Shown here: in pieces, positions 58,191-64,000 of the stretch
Position numbering within the stretch: position 1 is the stretch's first letter
How the letters are laid out: the number at the start of each line of letters is the position of its first letter
NCBI RefSeq assembly: GCF_954871325.1
Contig: NC_088775.1
Coordinates: 60,179,561 to 60,243,560, forward strand
Direction of reading: 5' to 3'
DNA from: Gordionus sp. m RMFG-2023
Taxonomy: Eukaryota > Nematomorpha > Gordioida > Chordodea > Parachordodidae
DNA: 64,000 nt
Notes under the pieces: generated by a model
Databases searched by the model: none
What the model was told of the DNA's origin: nothing
What the model saw: the letters and a program-made list of their open reading frames with translations, nothing else
Position numbers and translations under genes: made by a program

Positions 58191-58954
58191 CCTCTGTAGT
58201 GCTCTGTTATTCTTCTTAAAAAAGAGAATACTATTGGGAAGAGTTGCTAATATATATAAACCCTTTTAATACATTGGGAATATAATTTAAAATGTATTTG
58301 AAATAATGCAAAGCATCCATAGCATTTTTTGGGAATTTATCAACCATAGTTAATTTTATAAACATTATTCAACTAATAAGTCAGCATAAGATACTTTAAC
58401 ATCTTCATGATAAAAATCTATCAAATATTTTTTTTTATCAACATCTGAAAAAGGTTGGGATGCTTTTGTGAAAGTAATATTTGCAGATTGGTAAGTGTTG
58501 CATGATGAATTAAAAACCATTCATTTATTTGGGTTATAAATGTATCTAAGAGAGGGGACTTTTGTTTTAATACTCTTCTACTGATCCTATATTAATGTTT
58601 TGACGATGAGCTTACCATGCTGCAAGTCGAGGGAGACAAATATTAAACACGTATAGCTCTGCTTTAGACTTAACATTAACATATAAAATATGAAATTCTT
58701 CATCAACATTAGCCCTAATTTCCTTGAGTTCTAATAAAATGCTCTCCGCTATTCTCATCTTCTTAATCAAGTCAATGTCATGTTTTTAAAATTATTACAT
58801 AAAATAATTATATAATTAAATAATACATTCTAATGAGAAAAAAATTTGGAATAAGCATTGAATCCAATAATTTTCTTGCTTCTGAAAAATATTTCTTTCA
58901 GGCCATTGTGATATTTCATTAATAGCAAATAATCGGCTCTTCTAACTAGGCAAA

Positions 58955-59105
58955 AGTACGAGCCTAATTTTTTTTTAAAAAAATCAGGTTCGGGCCAGGT
59001 CGGGCCTAATATTTTTTTAAAAAAATCGGGTTCGGGTCAGGTCGGGCCTAATTTTTTTTGAAAAAATTCGGGCCGAGTCTGGTGGGGCCTTAAAAAATTT
59101 TTTAA
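58955..59105. repeat. GC/AT-alternating short repeats, second cluster
   Basis: Three to four units of TCGGGTTCGGGTCAGGTCGGG type alternate with T-runs followed by A-runs, as at 57,925. They also interrupt the hAT relic, after ATAATCGGCTCTTCTAACT. Confidence 0.65.
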
Positions 59106-59475
59106 ATATATCTGAACTTATCAATTATATATTGAATTTTTTATGTAAGGAGTTTCAGAAATAATTATTATTTGACTAGAAATTTGAAAATGGTAGGATA
59201 AATCCACTAAAAATTTGAACGTAATAAGTAAATATTACGCCGGAAAACTTGAAATCTAAATTAATTGATAAAATAACTTAGTAGATGAATGTGATAATAA
59301 ATGTAATTAAATATATATTTAATATGAGATAGGAATAAATATTAGCAAATATAAATTAATATAAACAATAATATTTGAGAAAAATATATCCGGCATCTGC
59401 ATTTTTTGGCTTTGGAGGGGGGATTTGTCCCCCTGCTTCCCCCCGATGCGTACGCGCCTGCATTAGGATTATTTC

Positions 59476-60287
59476 CAGGGGCGTCGCTAGTCTTTACAAT
59501 CTCAGGGGGCTCAACTAAAAAAAAATTTCGGGGGCTTCGCTCCCCATTCCCCCTATTTGGGGGCCTTCGGCCCGCTTTTGCCCGGGTTTTATATTAATAT
59601 ATTATACTTTTTAGAAATTTGCTAACTCTGAATAATTATTCTGAATTTCATATTTTGTCATTTATTATATTATGCATACAAAATAAACTAGCATATAAAT
59701 AATTTAAACAATATAAAACATTTCTAAAAATATTATTTTTTAATATAAAATCTATTTATTACAGTATAAAATATTTTCGATTGCTGATATAAATTTTACG
59801 TCTAAAGAATTACAAGTGATAAAAAAGGTTAATTAATTCATACATATTGCCTCAATTAATAATGGTTTTTAAAAACTACATATTATAAAATTAGCAACTT
59901 ACATTGACAAAAGGTGAAGAAACTAATATAACACTCTGTTACCATTTTTAGACAATGTTTTATAGAATTGACTAATAAGGAAAAATTTATAAGCACAACT
60001 AAATCAACAATTCTTGGAGAAGAGAATATAAACGACCAATCCAAATCATAAAACTATATGGTGGTAGAGCTTCCTCTTAAATGACATGATGGAAGCTAGA
60101 TAAGTAATTGAGAAAAAAATTGTGAGATATTAAATTTCTAATAGATTATCTTCCATTTTTAATGATATATAAACAACTACACAGTTGACCATTATTGCTT
60201 AAAAAATATGCAATCATATGCTCTCAGCAGCTGTAATAATAATTTTAAATTATATAGCCACACATATATTAGTTGCTGGTTAATAAG
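59476..60287 (+). mobile_element. hAT fragment (CAGGGGCGTCGCTAG end), related to the next element
   Basis: The left end is CAGGGGCGTCGCTAGTCT with GGGGCTTCGCTCCCC and GGGGCCTTCGGCCC hairpins. The interior keeps a strongly reduced piece of transposase (ATAAGCACAACTAAATCAAC, GGTGGTAGAGCTTCCTCTTA at 59,985-60,080) matching 63,165-63,260 of the following element. It is cut at 60,288 by that element. The right end is not in the window. Confidence 0.7.
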
Positions 60288-60753
60288 CAGTAGCGTCACT
60301 AGGGAGGGGGAAGGGCGCAGGGGCTCAAGCCCCCTGAAAAATTTGAATAGCCCCCTGAAGCAAAAAAAATTTTTTTTTAATGGTTCCTTAATAACCCCTT
60401 AAACTAAAAAGAACTTTTTTTGATTGTCCCCTGTTTATTATAATTCTATTAAGTAATATATAGATTTAATTTTATTATTTAAAAATTAATAAGACTATCT
60501 AAATTTTATTAGATTAGATTAATACATATAAATTATATTTTCACTAAGTCAGCTTGCAATCAAATTCTTTGTTAAAAATAAAATATCAATACCATGCATA
60601 ATGTTTAAATAACGCATTAACAGTTGAAGTTTAAATTGATTTTTATTAATTAAATTATTATATAACCCTAATTAAATAAATATAAAGATTTATTAATTGA
60701 AAATTAACAAATTTAATATTGTAAGCTGAGTTTAAAATCACTATTTAAATAAA

Positions 60754-60912
60754 ATGACTTTGCGATTTAAAAATTTAAGCATTAAAGACTTTATGAAAAA
60801 AACTAAAGATAAAAGTAGCAATAATCTTGAGGACCAAAGAAGAGGATTCAATAATAAAGCTGGTGATGAACAAAGTATATTTTGTACAGTTTTTAAAATT
60901 CAAACTTTGATT
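60754..60912 (+). CDS. Possible first exon of the 60.3-kb hAT gene
   Basis: Starting at ATG 60,754: MTLRFKNLSIKDFMKKTKD, NNLEDQRRGFNNKAGDEQS, ending in TAG at about 60,913 unless spliced earlier. Lysine-rich N-termini with MKK-type stretches are common in ZMYM1-like hAT transposases. A GTAAAT donor-like site follows KRKKIG in a nearby stretch at 60,986. No strong evidence fixes the exon limits. Confidence 0.35.
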
Positions 60913-61689
60913 TAGTTGAAAGACGATTAATTGTAGTTTTAAAAGATATAAATATTGAAAACAAAAATGTTAAAAGAAAGAAAATAGGTAAATAAATTTA
61001 TATATAAGTCTGTGTCCAATATGTTTTAAAAAATTCTTAAAATTTTCACAAATTAATAACAAAACACTTTGGACATTTAAGTTTTAAAGAATAAAAATTT
61101 ATTAGTTAATCATCTATTTTAATGGAAGGTTTCTTTTTCACTTGATCATAATTTAAGTTATATGTTTTTCCTATTTCCTCCCAAATTTGCCTAATTTCTA
61201 TAGAATTTCTATTTAAGTCATTTTTCCCCAGAGTATTAAACAATATTGATTTCTTTAGTTTTCAAGTTAAGCATAAATTGCTTTACAATATATTTTCACC
61301 TTTCAGGAGCAGGACACTAGAAATGGAAATTTTTTTTAAAATTTTTCTATTATAATCACATAAGGTGATGTCAAAATATTAGCTAAATAAAACATAGTAA
61401 ATATTTTCTATATAAATAGTCAATATTTTAAAAAATCATAACTATTATTCTTTTTACATTAATAAAATATTGGCTAAATTGTTTACTCAATCATTCTTTC
61501 ATAATTTGATAATTATATATTTATTTGTTTATCCTAACTTAATAATAAACTATATTTTAATAAAAATGCTAAATAAATTTAGAATAGTTTGCTTATTTAT
61601 ATATATTTTTGAAAAATGGACACTATAATATGGAATATTACTTTTTATATATTATATATTATATTTACAAAAATAAATACACTGAAAAG

Positions 61690-62570
61690 AAATACATTTT
61701 AAAATTAATCTTATTTAGATTCATTGAATAATGAAAAAAGTATTGTGAATGACAAGATTGTAAATAATGTAAGTACAGAAGGAAAGAAAATAGGTAAAAA
61801 ATTAATTTATATATAAGATATTTTATTTATAAAATAATAGAAGCACTATGTGTGGCTCAATCTGAAGATATATGTGAGATCCAATGTACAGATATCTCTG
61901 AATGTATTAATTTTTTAAATATAATTAAATTAAATATAAAATTTTATATAGACATAGAATCTGAAGAGGATACTACAACAAGCCAGATTCTTGGTAGCAG
62001 TAAATATAAAGGTATATTGGATAAAGAAGTTTTATTGCAACAAATTACATTTGATGAAATACATTTTTTAATTAATCTTATTTAGATTTATTAAATAATG
62101 AAGAAAGTATTGTAAATGACATGATTGTAAATAATGTAGGTACAGAAGGAAAGAAAATGGGTAAATTAATTTATATATAAAATATTTTATTTATAAAATA
62201 ATTGAAGCAATATGTGTGGCTCAATCTGAAGATATATGTGAGATCCAATGTATAGATATCTCTGAAGGTATTAATTTTTTAAATATAAAATTTTAGGAAT
62301 GGATTCTGAAGAGGATACTACAACAAGCCAGATTCTTGATAGCAGTAAATATAAAGGTATATTGGATAAAGAAGTTTTATTACAACAAATTACATTTGAT
62401 GAAATACATTTTAAAATTAACCTTATTTAGATTTATTAAATAATGAAGAAAGTATTGTGAATGACATGATTATAAATAATGTAGATACAGAAGGAAAGAA
62501 AATAAATTAATTTGTTTATAAGATATTTTATATTTATTTATAAAATAATAGAAGCTATACGTTTGGCCCA
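61690..62570 (+). repeat. Tandemly repeated exon block (about 368 and 344 bp, 2.5 copies)
   Basis: Starts at 61,690, 62,058 and 62,402. Each unit encodes NNEESIVNDMIVNNVGTEGKK followed by a GGTAAAT donor-like site. In the complete copies there follows AQSEDICEIQCTDISE and then SEEDTTTSQILGSSKYKG, LDKEVLLQQITFDEIHF. Copies are about 90% alike by eye, and coding stretches are more conserved than the spacers. Each unit looks like exons with introns, that is an internal exon duplication in the transposase gene. Confidence 0.75.
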
Positions 62571-62584
62571 ACTAAAAATAACAA

Positions 62585-62822
62585 CTATTCAAGTATTTTT
62601 TTCATTTTAACAATATTTTTCTTCAAATATATAATATTTGTCATAATTTTCATAAAAGCAATAATATTTTAATTTTTATATTAATATTTGTCACTTTTTT
62701 AGAAGAGCTTATACAAGTATTATTTTTATTTTAACAATGTTTTTCTTCAAATATATAATATTTGTCATAATTTTCTAAAACCAATAATAAATTCATTTAT
62801 TAATTTTTATCACTTTTTTCAG
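62585..62822 (+). repeat. About 120-bp duplicated intron segment with splice acceptor
   Basis: TTTTAACAATATTTTTCTTC, ATATATAATATTTGTCATAA and a final CACTTTTTTAGAAGAGC recur about 120 bp later, ending CACTTTTTTCAGAAGAA. Both copies end in a polypyrimidine tract plus AG, giving two tandem acceptors before the main exon. Confidence 0.75.
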
Positions 62823-64000
62823 AAGAATTAGATCTGGGTACTAAAACAACTGGTCCTATGCAACCTATATTAGGTGCCTATCCATATATTGGAATGGGTA
62901 AAGATAAACGATGCTTTCAAACTCAGTGGTACAAATCCTTTCCCTGGATTGAATATAGCATAACCAGAAACTCTATTTTTTGTTTTCCTTGTCGTAATTT
63001 TCCCACTCAACCTCAAAAAGGATACCCTTTTAATCAAGGTTATCAAAAATTTCGTAAGGTAAAATAATACTTAACAACTCACGGAGCAACAAATGGTCAT
63101 GCAACGAATGTAATTCTCTGGAACCATTTTAAACAATCTTTGATAGAAGGCACCATTAAAGAAAAATTTATAGCTATAACTAAATCAACAATACTTGAAA
63201 GAAGAGAATATTTGAAACGATTATTCAAAATTATAATACTATGTGGTAAGTTGGAACTTCCCCTTAGAGGTCATTATGAAAGTAAGACAAGCAATAATCA
63301 ATGAAATTATTGTGAAATATTAAACTGTTTGAAAGAGTATGATCCATTTTTAATAGCATATAAACCACCAGGCAATGCTCATTATTGCTCACCTCAATCA
63401 CAAAATCAAATGCTATATGCAGCTGGAAACTTAATCGTAAAGTACATAGCATCAGAAATAAGGGAGGCAGGCTATTTTGCTGTCATGGCTGATGACACTC
63501 GTGATGTTAGCTCATATGAGCAATTTAGTATATGTGTTAGATATTTTGATAAAACAAAAACACCAAAGGAATCTTTTATATCTTTTCAAAAAGTTGAAGA
63601 CTTAGATGCAGAGTCATTAACGAAGACATTAATAACAACCTTAAACAACAATTACATAAATGCAATTTGCGTTGCTCAAGCATATGATGGTGCAAGTGTT
63701 ATGAAAGAGCATCTTTCAGGAGTCCAGGAAAGATATCGCCAAAATCACAAAATGGCTATATATGTGCACTGCTATGCGCATAAACTCAACCTTGTACTGA
63801 TCTCTGCCTGCAAATCAGTACCTCAATCTAGAAAGTTTTTAAATGTATTAGAAGGTATTCATGCTTTTTTCTCAATATCTGTTATCCATCACAATAAATT
63901 TCTTGATTTGCCATTTAGGGTTAAAATACAAAAATATTGATGCCTTAAGTTCTACACGTTGGGGATCCCATATTAGAACTATAGAGGCAGTAAAAATGAC
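62823..64000 (+). pseudogene. hAT transposase (ZMYM1/DUF4371-like), partial at window end
   Basis: After the AG acceptor at 62,821-62,822 one frame runs to about 63,940. It begins with a TTF-type finger (KSFPWIEYSITRNSIFCFPC, THGATNGHATNV). The DUF4371 core follows (GKLELPLRGHYE, LKEYDPFLIAYKPPGNAHYC, PQSQNQMLYAAGN, FAVMADDTRDVSSYEQFSIC with the first Asp, AQAYDGASVMKEHLSGVQ, YVHCYAHKLNLVLISACKS). Two in-frame stops (63,067 and near 63,302) and a frame change near 63,935 (then LSSTRWGSHIRTIEAVKM) disable it. The rest, with the second Asp region and the dimerisation domain, is outside the window. Confidence 0.88.

Larger units (their letters stand above)
57371..59460 (-). mobile_element. Second, older hAT of the GCGTACGCAG family
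   Basis: The ends CAGGCGCGTACACAGGAAT and (reverse complement) CAGGCGCGTACGCATCGGG are flanked by CATTATTA and CATTAGGA, an imperfect 8-bp duplication. Between them are degraded versions of the 53.4-54.4 kb transposase: AATGTAAAATCCAATCTTAG (C-terminus, 57,788), AGTTGTACTTCTTGGTA, GCAAAGCATCCATAGCATTT and CTGCAAGTCGAGGGAGACAA, all on the minus strand. It is clearly more decayed than the copy at 52,958 and contains two inserts of GC/AT-alternating repeat. Confidence 0.85.
60288..64000 (+). mobile_element. hAT element (CAGTAGCGTCACTAGG end), continues past the window
   Basis: The left terminus is CAGTAGCGTCACTAGGGAGG followed by GGGGCTCAAGCCCCC hairpin-like repeats. The plus strand then holds a lysine-rich first frame (ATG at 60,754), intron-like AT DNA, a repeated exon block (61,690-62,570) and the main transposase frame (62,823 to the end). 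The right terminus and target duplication lie outside. Confidence 0.8.

Noticed and set aside
1-64000. tRNA or rRNA genes
   Set aside because: No cloverleaf-like A/B box pair or rRNA core word was noticed by eye; a dedicated covariance search was not possible.

Overview
The window looks like very AT-rich, intron-bearing eukaryotic DNA, most probably from an arthropod (perhaps an aphid-like hemipteran, though this is only a guess). It holds no prokaryotic gene structure, no rRNA or tRNA gene and no CRISPR array. Almost everything recognisable is transposable-element debris: at least seven hAT lineages, MITEs, two LINE types, two broken LTR elements, and several elements with very long inverted arms built from tandem repeats. 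The only host gene supported is a pair of exons at 34.5-34.8 kb (minus strand) of a methylmalonate/malonate-semialdehyde dehydrogenase (ALDH6A1 type). Most TE calls rest on remembered family motifs plus termini and target-site duplications (TSDs) read directly from the sequence.

Layout. 1-0.94 kb: N-terminal half of a zinc-finger/reverse-transcriptase LINE protein (minus). 2.1-6.75 kb: foldback element A, whose arms are 119-bp tandem repeats around an 860-bp spacer with a Cys-rich exon. 6.7-8.3 kb: AT-rich repeats, an 18-bp minisatellite and the C-terminal tail of a LINE protein like that at the window start. 8.27-14.25 kb: palindrome B, about 6 kb, arms of 300-bp tandem repeats and no spacer. 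14.9-17.3 kb: element C, about 0.7-kb inverted arms around a decayed transposase-like gene. 17.3-19.6 kb: element D, inverted arms around a hAT remnant and a Harbinger-like MITE. From 19.6 to 28.5 kb the right arm of B, all of C and all of D are repeated in tandem, offset 8,951 bp and nearly identical.

29.0-32.1 kb: an old LTR element (TSD GAAAT) filled by hAT fragments and a MITE. 32.7-34.2 kb: a 1.5-kb hAT-like element with an 8-bp TSD, beside the dehydrogenase exons. 35.7-38.4 kb: two more hAT remnants and a MITE. 38.6-41.3 kb: a hAT element with TIRs and TSD that carries its own nested non-autonomous hAT. 42.2-43.3 kb: a roughly 190-bp tandem repeat split by a LINE tail. 44.6-48.6 kb: a broken Ty3/Gypsy-type element with LTRs and TSD CTTTA.

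48.9-57.0 kb: a three-layer nest. An endonuclease/RT LINE (plus strand) is cut by a hAT (51,351-56,693, TSD ATTAAAAA), itself cut by another hAT (52,958-55,732, TSD CAAGCACC). 57.1-59.5 kb: two further hAT remnants. 59.5 kb to the end: two related hAT elements, the second carrying a nearly readable transposase gene with a tandemly repeated exon block; its 3' end lies outside the window.
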